A stretch of DNA of 64,000 nucleotides from CADEEX01 sp040081555 (GTDB taxonomy: Bacteria; Acidobacteriota; Vicinamibacteria; Vicinamibacterales; CAVVIG01), in assembly GCA_040081555.1 (NCBI GenBank), contig JBEBGG010000002.1:1-64000 (forward strand), in the 5' to 3' direction. Positions 54,428 to 63,980 of the stretch are shown here, piece after piece (the first letter of the stretch is position 1; each line of letters begins with the position of its first letter). Below the pieces are notes generated by a model. The model worked only from the letters and a program-made list of their open reading frames with translations, did no database searches and was not told the DNA's origin. Both the position numbers and the translations under genes were made by a program.

Positions 54428-56272
54428 CTATTCGACCGTGACGCTCTTCGCCAGATTCCTCGGCTGATCGACGTCACAACCGCGGCGCACGGCGATGTGG
54501 TACGCGAGAAGCTGCAGCGGTAGGACCATTGCGATGGGCGAGAGCAGCGCCGGCATGGCGGGAATCTCGAGAATGAAGTCGCTCTTTGGATCGAGAATGC
54601 CGCTCAGCATCGTGTCGCCCTTGGTTGTGAGGGCGATGACGGATCCACCTCGTGCCTTGGCCTCTTGCATGTTGCCGATCATCTTCTCGAACACATGATC
54701 ATGAGGAGCCAATGCCACGACTGGCATCTGCTCGTCGATCAGCGCGATCGGTCCATGCTTCATCTCACCGGCAGGGTAGCCCTCGGCGTGGATGTACGAA
54801 ATCTCCTTCAGCTTCAGCGCTCCTTCGAGCGCAATCGGGTAGTGAATGCCCCGCCCGAGATAAAGGAAATCCGACCGCGCATGAAAATGGGCCGCAATCT
54901 GCTCGATCTGGGCCCCGAGCGTGAGCGTTTCCTCGAGTAGCTGTGGCAATTGTAGAAGACCATCCACGTGCGAGCGGGAGGCTTCGAGAGAGACCGCCAG
55001 CCTTGCCTGACCGATGCGCAGAGCCAGCAGATACAGCGCTACAAGCTGGGTTGTGAAAGCCTTCGTCGACGCGACGCCGATCTCTGGACCCGCGTGAGTA
55101 TAGATAGTTCCGTCAGTCTCTCGTGTGGCCATGCTGCCCACCACGTTGCAGACCGAGATGCTCCTGGCCCCCTCGCGTCTGGCCTCTCGAAGCGCGGCCA
55201 GCGTGTCGGCTGTTTCGCCAGACTGCGTGATGATGACCGCGAGCGAGCGCTTGGACGCAATTGGGTTCCGATAGCGGTACTCAGAGCCGTAGTCCACTTC
55301 CACCGGGATCCGCGCAAGTTGCTCGATTAAGAATTTGCCAACGAGCGCCGCATGCCAGGACGTGCCGCACGCCAGAATCGTGACGCGGTCGATCTTCTGA
55401 AGTTCCGCGTCGGTGACGTTCATCTCTTCAAGGAACACCTTGCCGGAGTCTTGAGAGACACGACCAAGGATGGTTTCGCGCGCCGCATTCGGCTGCTCGA
55501 AAATTTCCTTAAGCATGAAGTGCTTGTAACCGGATTTTTCCGCCATGATCGGATCCCACAACACGCGCTGCGGCTTCGCCGACACGGCCGTGCCACCAAA
55601 ATCGGTGAAGGTGACACCGGTCTTCGTGATGATCGCCATTTCCTCATCACCGAGGAAGACGACGTCGCGGGTATGGCTCAAGATTGCCGGGATGTCCGAG
55701 GCCACAAAGAACTCGCCGTCCCCGAGCCCGATGACAATCGGCGGTCCTTTGCGGACCGTCACGATCTTGTGTGGATCGTCGGCCGAGATCAACACCAGCG
55801 CGAACAGGCCACGCATCAACGTCAGCGCCCGGCGGACGGCGTTCTCGAGACCGTCGCTCTTCATCTCGCGCTCAACGAGGTGCGCGACGATTTCCGTGTC
55901 GGTCTCAGTGACGAAGCGATGGCCTTGTGCGACGAGCTCCCGCTTCAGCTCGAGGTAGTTCTCGATGATGCCGTTGTGGACAACGACGATTCTTCCCGTG
56001 CAATCACGGTGCGGGTGCGCGTTTTCCTCGGTTGGGCGACCATGAGTCGCCCAACGCGTGTGGCCGACGCCGTACTCACCGCTTAGCGGGTCCGCAGCAA
56101 TCGCGAGCTCGAGATTCGCAAGCTTTCCCGCGCTCCGGCGCAGGTACATGACGCCGCCCCTCACGACGGCGACGCCAGCGCTGTCGTAGCCTCGATACTC
56201 GAGCTTACGCAACCCGTCCACGAGAACGGGAACGACGTCCTTTGGTCCGATGTAACCGATGATTCCGCACAT
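54428..56272 (-). CDS. glmS: Glucosamine-6-phosphate synthase (glutamine-hydrolysing)
   Basis: A 614-residue enzyme making glucosamine-6-phosphate from fructose-6-phosphate and glutamine. The N-terminal glutaminase has catalytic Cys2 (MCGIIGYIGPKD), GVGHTRWATHG and NGIIENY; two SIS domains follow (ITQSGETADTLAALREA, and LEGALKLKEISYIHAEGYP), ending LAKSVTVE. It starts the UDP-GlcNAc path with glmU just upstream (49-nt gap). That gap is too short for a glmS ribozyme. Confidence 0.98.
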   Translation of the reverse strand: MCGIIGYIGPKDVVPVLVDGLRKLEYRGYDSAGVAVVRGGVMYLRRSAGKLANLELAIAADPLSGEYGVGHTRWATHGRPTEENAHPHRDCTGRIVVVHNGIIENYLELKRELVAQGHRFVTETDTEIVAHLVEREMKSDGLENAVRRALTLMRGLFALVLISADDPHKIVTVRKGPPIVIGLGDGEFFVASDIPAILSHTRDVVFLGDEEMAIITKTGVTFTDFGGTAVSAKPQRVLWDPIMAEKSGYKHFMLKEIFEQPNAARETILGRVSQDSGKVFLEEMNVTDAELQKIDRVTILACGTSWHAALVGKFLIEQLARIPVEVDYGSEYRYRNPIASKRSLAVIITQSGETADTLAALREARREGARSISVCNVVGSMATRETDGTIYTHAGPEIGVASTKAFTTQLVALYLLALRIGQARLAVSLEASRSHVDGLLQLPQLLEETLTLGAQIEQIAAHFHARSDFLYLGRGIHYPIALEGALKLKEISYIHAEGYPAGEMKHGPIALIDEQMPVVALAPHDHVFEKMIGNMQEAKARGGSVIALTTKGDTMLSGILDPKSDFILEIPAMPALLSPIAMVLPLQLLAYHIAVRRGCDVDQPRNLAKSVTVE

Positions 56273-56321
56273 AAAGGCTGATACGTGAAACTGAGAAGTC
56301 TAAGAGTACAAAGCCAACAGA

Positions 56322-57710
56322 TCAGGCACCGGCCTTCTTGAGCGCCTTATCCCTGACCCAGCCCTCAATATTCCGCTGCTTGCCCGCGCTCACCGCGAGC
56401 GCGCCCGCAGGAACATCTTCGCGAATCGTTGTCCCCGTACCGACGTAGGCGTTTGCACCGATGGTAACCGGCGCGATCAGCTGCGTGTCGCTGCCGATGA
56501 AGGCGCCATCCCCAATAGTGGTTACGTGCTTGTCCCGCCCGTCGTAGTTGCAGGTGATTGCACCGGCGCCGATATTGACGTAGTCGCCAATCTTCGCGTC
56601 GCCGAGGTAGGCGAGATGCCCTGCCTTGGTGCCTGTACCCAGCACGGTCTTCTTCAGCTCGACGAAGTTGCCGACGCGCGCGTTCACCCCGACGTCCACC
56701 TGGCCTCGCAGATGCGCGAAGGGACCGACTGACGCGCCATGTCGAATCGTTGACCCGATGATCAGGCTGTGATCAAACACGGTGACGCCGTCGCCAATTG
56801 TCGACGCAACAATGCGGGCGCCACTGTGAACAATGCACCCTGTACCGATGGTGGTACCACGCCCAAGGATCACACCGGGATGCAGCGTGGTGTCGACGCC
56901 GATCTCCACATCGGCGTCGACATACGTTGTCGAGGGATCGACAAAGGTGACGCCGTCGGCCATCAATTGCTCGTTTATGCTCATCCTGAACAATCTGCCG
57001 AGGCTCGCAAGTTCTGCACGCGTATTGATACCAAGAATTTCGCGCGCGTCATCAACTGCGAACGCTTCCACGAGCTGTCCTGCCCGACGATAGATCCCGA
57101 CGAGATCCGGTAAGTAGTATTCGCGCTGCGCGTTCTCGGCCGCGATCCGACGCACCGCGTCAAAGAGGCCGTCGAGCGCGAACGCATAAATACCGGCATT
57201 GATTTCGTGAATGGCTCGCTCAACAGGCGTGGCGTCCTTTTCCTCGACGATCCGGGCAATCCGACCGCCGTGTCGCACGATTCGGCCGTACCCGCGTGGC
57301 GTATCGACGACCGCTGTGGCCACTGTCGCTGCTGCCTCGCCGGCCTGGTGCGCGTTTAGGAGAGCTTGCAGCGTTTGTGCGCGCAATAGCGGAACGTCGC
57401 CCGAAAGCAAGATGAGGTTCCCGCGTGCACCAGCCAGGGCTGGTTCGGCCATTAGCAGTGCATGTGCGGTGCCCAGCTGTGGCTCCTGGACCACAAACGT
57501 GACATCCGGCTGACTAGTAAGGGCAGCCCTCACCTCGTCTGCCTGGTGACCGACGACGACGGTGAGCGTACGCGGTTTCATAGCCCGGGCCGCCACCAAT
57601 ACGTGCTCGATGAGGGCTCGACCGGCGATCGGGTGCAGTACTTTGGGTACTGCTGATTTCATGCGCGTCCCCTTGCCCGCAGCGAGAACGACGACGTGGA
57701 TGTCAGACAT
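56322..57710 (-). CDS. glmU: Bifunctional GlmU (acetyltransferase/uridylyltransferase)
   Basis: A 462-residue enzyme making UDP-GlcNAc from glucosamine-1-phosphate. The N-terminal pyrophosphorylase has VVLAAGKGTRMKSAVPKVLH and HEINAGIYAF; the C-terminal left-handed beta-helix has imperfect hexapeptide repeats (YVDADVEIGVDTTLHPGVIL) and ends in YVGTGTTIREDVPAGALAVS. The gene lies upstream of glmS in the same direction, so the two steps flanking GlmM are together; GlmM is not in this window. Confidence 0.97.
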   Translation of the reverse strand: MSDIHVVVLAAGKGTRMKSAVPKVLHPIAGRALIEHVLVAARAMKPRTLTVVVGHQADEVRAALTSQPDVTFVVQEPQLGTAHALLMAEPALAGARGNLILLSGDVPLLRAQTLQALLNAHQAGEAAATVATAVVDTPRGYGRIVRHGGRIARIVEEKDATPVERAIHEINAGIYAFALDGLFDAVRRIAAENAQREYYLPDLVGIYRRAGQLVEAFAVDDAREILGINTRAELASLGRLFRMSINEQLMADGVTFVDPSTTYVDADVEIGVDTTLHPGVILGRGTTIGTGCIVHSGARIVASTIGDGVTVFDHSLIIGSTIRHGASVGPFAHLRGQVDVGVNARVGNFVELKKTVLGTGTKAGHLAYLGDAKIGDYVNIGAGAITCNYDGRDKHVTTIGDGAFIGSDTQLIAPVTIGANAYVGTGTTIREDVPAGALAVSAGKQRNIEGWVRDKALKKAGA

Positions 57711-57751
57711 CTGTCGGATTATCGGCCGAATCGGGACCGAGGATGTGGCAA

Positions 57752-58366
57752 CTAGCGCGTCGTCCTTGGCTCCGAGGTTCTCGGCACGCCGAACCCTCCG
57801 CGGGGGCTTTGCTTTTCGGTCGTCGAGCGAAAACCGTCGTTGTCGCGCAGTGGATCAAGGTCCGCGTCCTGTCGAGCCTTGGCGCGATTCGCGGGATTAA
57901 GCGTGATGGCGCGCTCGAGATGCGCGAGTGCTTCCGCGTGTTCGCCCCGTTGGGCGTGGGCGACCGCAAGCAGATAGAGGGCGTGGTCGTTATCTGGGTC
58001 TTCGTCCCGCACTAACCGGAGCTGCGAGATGGCCTCGTCGTAGTTGGCGCCGTTGAGAGCCAGCGTTGACGCGTACAGGCGCTCCTGCACGCCGAGAGGG
58101 GCGGAGGCTGGCGGCGTCGCAAGACGCTCACAAATGTTGAGGTACAGACGTACCCTCTCGTGAAGTTCTTTTTCTTCAGGAAAGCGCGTGAGCACGGACC
58201 GCAGAAGGTCGAGTGCGCCGTTGTAGTCGTGTCGCTGAAGGGCCTCAAGACCCCGTTCGTACGCGCTGACTGCATCGACGTAGGTCGGGCGGTGGCCTGA
58301 CACTGACGGCTCAGGAGGAACCTGAGTGCGTTCATTCACGTTCGGCTTGGATCGCTGCTTCGCCAT
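57752..58366 (-). CDS. TPR-repeat protein
   Basis: A 204-residue soluble protein with at least three tetratricopeptide-like repeats: AYERGLEALQRHDYNGALDL, ALNGANYDEAISQLRLVRDE and AVAHAQRGEHAEALAHLERA. The ends are low-complexity and polar. No signal peptide or enzymatic motif. It lies between rsmI (74 nt upstream) and glmU (41 nt downstream) on the same strand. Presumably an adaptor; partner unknown. Confidence 0.8.
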   Translation of the reverse strand: MAKQRSKPNVNERTQVPPEPSVSGHRPTYVDAVSAYERGLEALQRHDYNGALDLLRSVLTRFPEEKELHERVRLYLNICERLATPPASAPLGVQERLYASTLALNGANYDEAISQLRLVRDEDPDNDHALYLLAVAHAQRGEHAEALAHLERAITLNPANRAKARQDADLDPLRDNDGFRSTTEKQSPRGGFGVPRTSEPRTTR

Positions 58367-58440
58367 CGTGTATTGAACCCTGACGTGAGCATTCGAGCAC
58401 CGAATTCCACCAGAAATCTAACAGAACACATCGAAATAGG

Positions 58441-59289
58441 TCAACGAGCCAAAGACTTCCCGTCTTCGAGCAAAGCAAACACCGATCTGGCGCTGAGACC
58501 GTAGTCTCTGCTGATCTTGGCAATTGCCTGTCTCCGTGTAAGCCCAGGCTTTTCTGTTAATTCACCAAATATTTCCGTTGCCATCTTGGCCGACAGTTCC
58601 TGGGCCGCTGAAGCTTCAGTCGCCGCGCCAAGTCTAACAGCAACCGTAAATTCTCCAAGGGCTTCCACGATCCGTGGAAGGACGGCAGAGATTGTGCCTC
58701 GGAAGAACTCCTCATGAATCTTCGTCAACTCTCGACCAACGACGACCTCGACGTCGCCGACTCGACGCTGAAGCGCCTCCAGCGTGTAACGAATCCGGTG
58801 GGGTGCCTCATAAAACACCGCGCACGGGGCACTCGACGCAAGCCGATCAAACCAAATCCGACGATCTGCTTGCCCATTTGGTGGAAAGCCCAAAAACGTA
58901 AAACCATCGAGCTCGAAGCCAGACGCCGACAGGATGGTCATTACGGCGCTCGGTCCAGGGATGGGTTCCACTCGCAGCCCAGCCGCTGCCGCAGCGGCAA
59001 TCAAGGGGGCCCCGGGGTCGGAGATTGTCGGGGTACCCGCGTCAGACACCAGGGCGACGCCATCGCCCCGCTGCAACCTCGCAACTATGTCGCCGACCTT
59101 CCGCCGTTCATTGTGAGCGTGGAGGCTGATCGTGTGGGTGGTGATACCGTGGCGCGCCAGCAATTTCGCCGTCCGCCGGGTGTCCTCTGCGGCAATCAGC
59201 GCGACCTCTCGGAGGACTCGCAGCGCGCGCGCAGAGATGTCCTCGAGGTTGCCAATAGGCGTGGCGACTACGAACAGCGTGCCAGCCAT
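58441..59289 (-). CDS. rsmI: 16S rRNA 2'-O-ribose C1402 methyltransferase RsmI
   Basis: A 282-residue tetrapyrrole-methylase-fold enzyme. The start GTLFVVATPIGNLEDISARA and LIAAEDTRRTAKLLARHGI and the SAM loop GVALVSDAGTPTISDPGAPL are diagnostic. A short C-terminal helical tail (RRQAIAKISRDYGLSARSV) is typical of the long RsmI form. Divergent from the DUF885 gene with a 108-nt gap likely holding both promoters. Confidence 0.95.
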   Translation of the reverse strand: MAGTLFVVATPIGNLEDISARALRVLREVALIAAEDTRRTAKLLARHGITTHTISLHAHNERRKVGDIVARLQRGDGVALVSDAGTPTISDPGAPLIAAAAAAGLRVEPIPGPSAVMTILSASGFELDGFTFLGFPPNGQADRRIWFDRLASSAPCAVFYEAPHRIRYTLEALQRRVGDVEVVVGRELTKIHEEFFRGTISAVLPRIVEALGEFTVAVRLGAATEASAAQELSAKMATEIFGELTEKPGLTRRQAIAKISRDYGLSARSVFALLEDGKSLAR

Positions 59290-59397
59290 CAGATCGAGTT
59301 TTTCATTGTACCATTAGCGGATCGTCAGGCGGGTCAGCCTGGTCGGTCCGGATAGTCTAGCGAATGCTGGACACTCACGAATTTCGCCGCAGGAGCT

Positions 59398-61056
59398 ATG
59401 CCCGCTTCAGAACCGCTTCCGCATTTCGTTGACGACCTTCTCGCGTATCTTCACGAAACGTACCCGACCCACGCGACGCTCGACGGTGTACACGCGCATG
59501 ACGACCTCCTGGAGGATCTCAGCCGCCAGGGCGTCGAGCAGAACACGCGTGCGCTTTCGGGCTACCTGCGTCGCCTCGAAGAGATCGATCGCAGCGGACT
59601 GACCGTGACCGAGGCGCTCGAACAACGGATGCTCGTGGCACACCTCCGGGGGCGGTTGTTCGAGCTCGAAGAGGTGCGAACCTGGGAGCGCAGCCCGCAA
59701 ATGTACGCCGACGTGCTGGCCACGAATCTTGCCGCACAGGCGCTCTTCACGCACGCCTCGCCGCCAGATCGCGCCAGACGGGTCCTTTCGAAGCTGCGAC
59801 AGGTGCCCCGCCTCATCGAGTCAGCGAGAAACAATATCAAGGACCCTCCCGGCATTTTCGTGAAGGTCGGCATCGAGGCAATGCGCGGCACTCAGAGGTT
59901 CATCGACGATGACCTACCGAGAGCATTCTCGAGCGTCGATGACCTGCACTTGCTGAGCGACTTGGCCGACGCGCAGGAAGAAGCGTCGAAAGCCGTCGGT
60001 GGCTACGCCACGCATCTCGAGACCGAGATCGCGCCAAAGGCTCGCGCGTCGTTTCGCCTGGGACTCAGCAAGTTCGAACAAAAGGTGCGATTCGAAGAAG
60101 GCCTGACCACCCCAGTCGACAAATTGCTCGCGATCGCAACCCGCGAGCTACAGAAGACCCAAGAGGAGTTCCGCCGCCTCGCTGGTAAGTCCGGCCGCCC
60201 CGACCCGCTCGAACTCTGGACCAAGACCAAGGCTGAACATCCTCAGCCAGGGCAGCTGGTCGGCATGGGTCGTGAGCAGGTGCGGGAATTGCGCACGTTC
60301 CTCGAGCGAGAAGGCATCGTCACGGTGCCAGAGGGGGAACCAGTGATCGTGGCGCCAACGCCGGAGTTCTATCGCTGGTCGTTTGCCAGTATGTGGACGC
60401 CGGGTCCATTCGAAAGTAAGCCGGGCCGGGCCTTCTACTACCTAACTGACGCCGACGCGTCCTGGTCGATCGAGCGGCAACAGGAATACCTCCGCGACTA
60501 CAACTATCCAACGCTGTGGTCGATCTCAATGCACGAAGTGTTTCCTGGACACTTTTTGCACTACCAGCATCTTCGCAAGGTTACGTCAAAGGTCCGCCGC
60601 TCGATCCTGTTTGCACCTGGCTCCTTTGTGGAAGGCTGGGCGCACTACTGCGAGCAGATGATGATCGAGGCTGGCTTCGGCAAGAAGGATCCTGGCGTCA
60701 AACTCGGACAGCTCGCCGAAGCGCTCATCCGCCTGGTTCGCTTCATCGTCTGCATCCGGTTACACACTGAGGATCTCTCAGTCGAGCAAGGTGTCCGCCT
60801 CTTTCGCGAGGAAGCATTTATGGAGGAAGCCAGTGCCCGTCGCGAGGCGGAGCGCGGCACTTTCGATCCGACGTATCTGGTCTACAGCGTCGGCAAACTA
60901 ATGCTGCTCAAGCTCAGGCAAGACTGCAAGCAGGAGCAGGGAAAGGGATTTTCCCTGCGCACTTTCCACGACACTCTGCTCGGCAACGGCACTGCGCCGC
61001 TGTGGCTGCATCGCCAACTGATGCTCGCCAACGATAGTGGCGACGCACTGGAGTAG
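59398..61056 (+). CDS. DUF885-family metallopeptidase-like protein
   Basis: A 552-residue DUF885 protein. The zinc-binding pattern HEVFPGHFLHYQH lies near residue 378, with the downstream glutamate expected in FVEGWAHYCEQMMIEAG. The N-terminal part is helical. No signal peptide is visible at the chosen ATG (ribosome site AGGAG 4 nt upstream), so it is cytoplasmic here, whereas many relatives are exported. Probably a carboxypeptidase-like enzyme acting on peptides; the substrate is unknown. Confidence 0.9.
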   Translation: MPASEPLPHFVDDLLAYLHETYPTHATLDGVHAHDDLLEDLSRQGVEQNTRALSGYLRRLEEIDRSGLTVTEALEQRMLVAHLRGRLFELEEVRTWERSPQMYADVLATNLAAQALFTHASPPDRARRVLSKLRQVPRLIESARNNIKDPPGIFVKVGIEAMRGTQRFIDDDLPRAFSSVDDLHLLSDLADAQEEASKAVGGYATHLETEIAPKARASFRLGLSKFEQKVRFEEGLTTPVDKLLAIATRELQKTQEEFRRLAGKSGRPDPLELWTKTKAEHPQPGQLVGMGREQVRELRTFLEREGIVTVPEGEPVIVAPTPEFYRWSFASMWTPGPFESKPGRAFYYLTDADASWSIERQQEYLRDYNYPTLWSISMHEVFPGHFLHYQHLRKVTSKVRRSILFAPGSFVEGWAHYCEQMMIEAGFGKKDPGVKLGQLAEALIRLVRFIVCIRLHTEDLSVEQGVRLFREEAFMEEASARREAERGTFDPTYLVYSVGKLMLLKLRQDCKQEQGKGFSLRTFHDTLLGNGTAPLWLHRQLMLANDSGDALE

Positions 61057-61074
61057 TTCGAGGATCAGCACATC

Positions 61075-61431
61075 ATGCCTTTGTACGAATACGCGTGCGA
61101 CGCCCACCAACATCGCTTCGAAGTGATTCAGAAGTTCTCCGACGGGCCAGTGACCGTTTGTCCGACCTGTGGCAGCAGTGTCCGCAAGCTGATTTCAGCT
61201 CCTTCGTTCCAGCTCAAGGGCACCGGCTGGTACATCACCGACTACGCGAAGAAGGACAGCGGTGGCGAAAGCGCCAAGTCCGAAGGGAAGAACAAGGAAA
61301 CGGCGACTGTTGTACCCGACAAAAACGAAAAGGCTGAGAAGCCAGAGTCGGCCGAGAAGACGCGTACCGTTGACAGTGTATCCAAGCCCCCCGCTACACC
61401 AGCCGCGAACCCGGACAAGGGCAGTGCCTAG
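61075..61431 (+). CDS. FmdB-family zinc-ribbon-like protein with charged tail
   Basis: A 118-residue protein starting PLYEYACDAHQHRFEVIQKF, as in FmdB-family regulators. The second knuckle CPTCGSS is intact, but the first has a single cysteine (YACDAHQH), so histidines may replace cysteine or zinc binding may be lost. From about residue 55 the chain is Lys/Glu/Ser/Pro-rich and probably disordered. It follows the DUF885 gene by 18 nt and is likely co-transcribed with it. Confidence 0.82.
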   Translation: MPLYEYACDAHQHRFEVIQKFSDGPVTVCPTCGSSVRKLISAPSFQLKGTGWYITDYAKKDSGGESAKSEGKNKETATVVPDKNEKAEKPESAEKTRTVDSVSKPPATPAANPDKGSA

Positions 61432-61466
61432 TGTCCAGCCCCGCCCGGTCGCGTTTCCGACTCGAC

Positions 61467-62351
61467 CTACCGGCTTATCCCCAGTGAGCGCAGATACGTG
61501 GAGAACTTGTCTGCCAAGTCCGGCCTCCGTAGCGCGAAGTAGACCACCGCTTTCAAGAACCCGAGCTTGTTGCCGGTGTCGTGGCGAACGCCTTTGACTT
61601 CGCAGGCATAGATCGGCCGCTGCTTCAAGAGCTCACGCAGGCCATTGGTCAACTGAATCTCGCCAGTGCGGTCGCTCTTGGTCGCGGCCAGAGCCGTGAA
61701 AACATCTGGCGTGAGGACGTATCGCCCAATAATAGCTAGGTCAGACGGGGCTTCGTGCTTTGGCGGCTTCTCGACGAGGTCGACAACCTGATAGACGCCA
61801 GGCCCGAGATCGACCGTGGAATCGATAGCGATGACGCCGTAGTTCGAGATCTCGTCTTTCGGTACACGCTCGACAAGCAACACTGGACCCTGCACGCGGT
61901 TGTAAACGTCGATCATTTGCTTAAGCGCCGGCGGGTCGGCATCGATCACATCGTCGGCCAAGATGACGGCAAACGGTTCATCGCCAACCAGAGCTTCGGC
62001 GACCAGAACGGCGTGGCCAAGGCCGAGCGGCTCGCCCTGCCGCACATACGCAAAGTGAATCAAACTTGAGATCTTCCGAATCTCCTCGAGCTGTTCTGTC
62101 TTGCCGCGTGCTTCAAGGAACGTCTCGAGTTCTACCGAGACGTCGAAGTGATCTTCGATCGCGTTCTTGCCGCGCCCGGTGACCAAAATGATGTTGTTGA
62201 CGCCTGAAGCCACCGCCTCTTCCACGCCGTACTGGATGATCGGCTTGTCGACCAGCGGCAGCATTTCTTTGGGCTGCGCTTTGGTGGCTGGAAGAAACCT
62301 GGTGCCGAGGCCGGCGGCGGGGAAGACAGCCTTGCGAATACTCTGACTCAC
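61467..62351 (-). CDS. galU: UTP-glucose-1-phosphate uridylyltransferase
   Basis: A 294-residue GalU making UDP-glucose. Sequence motifs are KAVFPAAGLGTRFLPATKAQ, EMLPLVDKPIIQYGVEEAV, FAVILADDVI and the VVDLVEKPP segment. The frame is open to 62753, but everything upstream of the GTG at 62349-62351 (VSQSIRKAV) is antisense to serS, so the GTG is the start; its ribosome site is weak. Divergent from serS with a 57-nt gap. Confidence 0.95.
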   Translation of the reverse strand: MSQSIRKAVFPAAGLGTRFLPATKAQPKEMLPLVDKPIIQYGVEEAVASGVNNIILVTGRGKNAIEDHFDVSVELETFLEARGKTEQLEEIRKISSLIHFAYVRQGEPLGLGHAVLVAEALVGDEPFAVILADDVIDADPPALKQMIDVYNRVQGPVLLVERVPKDEISNYGVIAIDSTVDLGPGVYQVVDLVEKPPKHEAPSDLAIIGRYVLTPDVFTALAATKSDRTGEIQLTNGLRELLKQRPIYACEVKGVRHDTGNKLGFLKAVVYFALRRPDLADKFSTYLRSLGISR

Positions 62352-62408
62352 GCGGCGATCGTAGCAGAACTCTTCTGAAGCGGAATATACAATGGAACCC
62401 GAGGTTGC

Positions 62409-63698
62409 ATGCTCGATCCCGCTTTCGTGAGAGACCAAATTGAAGTGGTGCGCAACGGCCTGCGCAGCCGCGGTATGGACCCCGACAAGGCGCTCGAAGA
62501 GATTGCCACGCTCGAGACGATACGGCGCCGACTCATTCCTGAAATGGAGGGACTCAAGCGGCTGCAGAACACCTCGGGTGACGAGGTGGCGCGCGCCAAG
62601 CGCCAAGGGCTCGATACGGCGCCGATCCAGGATGCTGGCCGCCAGCGGAACCAGCAGATCAAACAGCTGACCATTCAGCTCGACGGGATCGAACATCAGC
62701 GTGAACAGGCGCTGCTGCAACTGCCGAACCTGCCTCACAGCTCGGTACCGCACGGAGTCTCAGCCGACGACAACCTTGAAGTCCGTCGCCACGGAGTACC
62801 GAGGCCGTTCGACTTTGAGCCGCAGGCGCACTGGGATCTCGGACCCGCGCTCGGCATCCTCGACTTCGAGCGAGGAACCAAGGTGGCGGGCGCCCGATTC
62901 ACGGTGCTGAGTGGCGCGGGCGCCCGGTTGGAGCGAGCGCTCATCAACTTCATGCTGGACCTTCACACCACTGAGCACGGCTATCGCGAGATGGAGCCGC
63001 CGTTCATGGTGAACCGCGCATCGCTCACCGGCACCGGCAATTTGCCGAAGTTCGAGGCCGATCTCTTCAAGATTGCCGGCGACTGGGACTTATTCCTTGT
63101 ACCGACCGCTGAGGTGCCGCTGACAAACCTGCACCGCGGAGAAATTCTTGACGGGCGATCGTTACCGATTCTGTACACCGCGTACACCCCTTGCTTTCGG
63201 AGCGAGGCCGGCTCGTATGGCCAGGATGTTCGCGGCCTCATCCGCCAGCATCAGTTCGACAAGGTCGAACTCGTCAAGTTCACAACGGCCGAGCACTCGT
63301 ACGACGAACACGAGAAGCTGACTCTGAATGCGGAAGAAGTACTGAAGCGACTTGAGCTGCCGTATCGCACAATGCTCCTGTGCACAGGCGACATGGGCTT
63401 CGCATCAGCCAAGACGTATGACATAGAAGTGTGGCTGCCGAGCCAGAAGACCTATCGCGAGATCTCATCGTGCAGCAACTGCGAAGCGTTCCAGGCACGT
63501 CGGGCGAACATCAAGTATCGCCCCGGCGGTAGCGGCAAGGCGGAGTACGCGCACACGCTCAACGGCTCCGGCTTGGCGGTTGGCCGGACACTCATCGCAA
63601 TCCTCGAGAACTATCAGCAGAAGGACGGCAGCGTGACCATTCCCAGCGTCCTGCGCCCCTACATGGGTGGGCTCTCGGAGATCAAGAACCTCACATAG
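62409..63698 (+). CDS. serS: Seryl-tRNA synthetase
   Basis: A 429-residue class II synthetase. The N-terminal coiled-coil arm (residues 20-110) binds the long variable arm of tRNA-Ser; motif 2 is YTPCFRSEAGSYGQDVRGLI and motif 3 SGLAVGRTLIAILENYQ. Length is typical. A tRNA 3' end that looks like tRNA-Ser begins 282 nt beyond its stop on the other strand. Confidence 0.97.
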   Translation: MLDPAFVRDQIEVVRNGLRSRGMDPDKALEEIATLETIRRRLIPEMEGLKRLQNTSGDEVARAKRQGLDTAPIQDAGRQRNQQIKQLTIQLDGIEHQREQALLQLPNLPHSSVPHGVSADDNLEVRRHGVPRPFDFEPQAHWDLGPALGILDFERGTKVAGARFTVLSGAGARLERALINFMLDLHTTEHGYREMEPPFMVNRASLTGTGNLPKFEADLFKIAGDWDLFLVPTAEVPLTNLHRGEILDGRSLPILYTAYTPCFRSEAGSYGQDVRGLIRQHQFDKVELVKFTTAEHSYDEHEKLTLNAEEVLKRLELPYRTMLLCTGDMGFASAKTYDIEVWLPSQKTYREISSCSNCEAFQARRANIKYRPGGSGKAEYAHTLNGSGLAVGRTLIAILENYQQKDGSVTIPSVLRPYMGGLSEIKNLT

Positions 63699-63980
63699 GA
63701 CTGCGGGTACGTCCTGACATTGCTCTCCAGCGCTGTCGGTGATGTTCGCGCGCGAGGCGACGCCGCCAATCCTCGGCTCAACGAGGCGGGGCGTCGCATA
63801 GGCCAGACTGACTTCAGACCGAGCTCCTGCGCGCGGCCCTCCTGGCGGTGGTGCCGGCGCGTCTTGGTAGCCGCAGCCGGGCGTCGGCCGCTCGAGCGTG
63901 GTGCGTCGGTTGGGTGGCCTACTCGCGACGACCTTTGGGATGTCTCGCCAGAGGACCGGACGCTGACGAAGGCGGGAATC
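63699..63980. other. 282-base gap after serS
   Basis: Between the serS stop and the tRNA 3' end I see no convincing gene on either strand. It is GC-rich and may carry the tRNA trailer and a serS terminator, but no clear stem-loop followed by a T run is visible. Confidence 0.35.

Noticed and set aside
56273..56321. glmS ribozyme upstream of glmS
   Set aside because: Only 49 nt separate glmS from glmU, too short, and no ribozyme core is seen.
62352..62753. Extra 134 codons upstream of galU
   Set aside because: Antisense to serS, and the conserved GalU N-terminus begins at the GTG at 62351.
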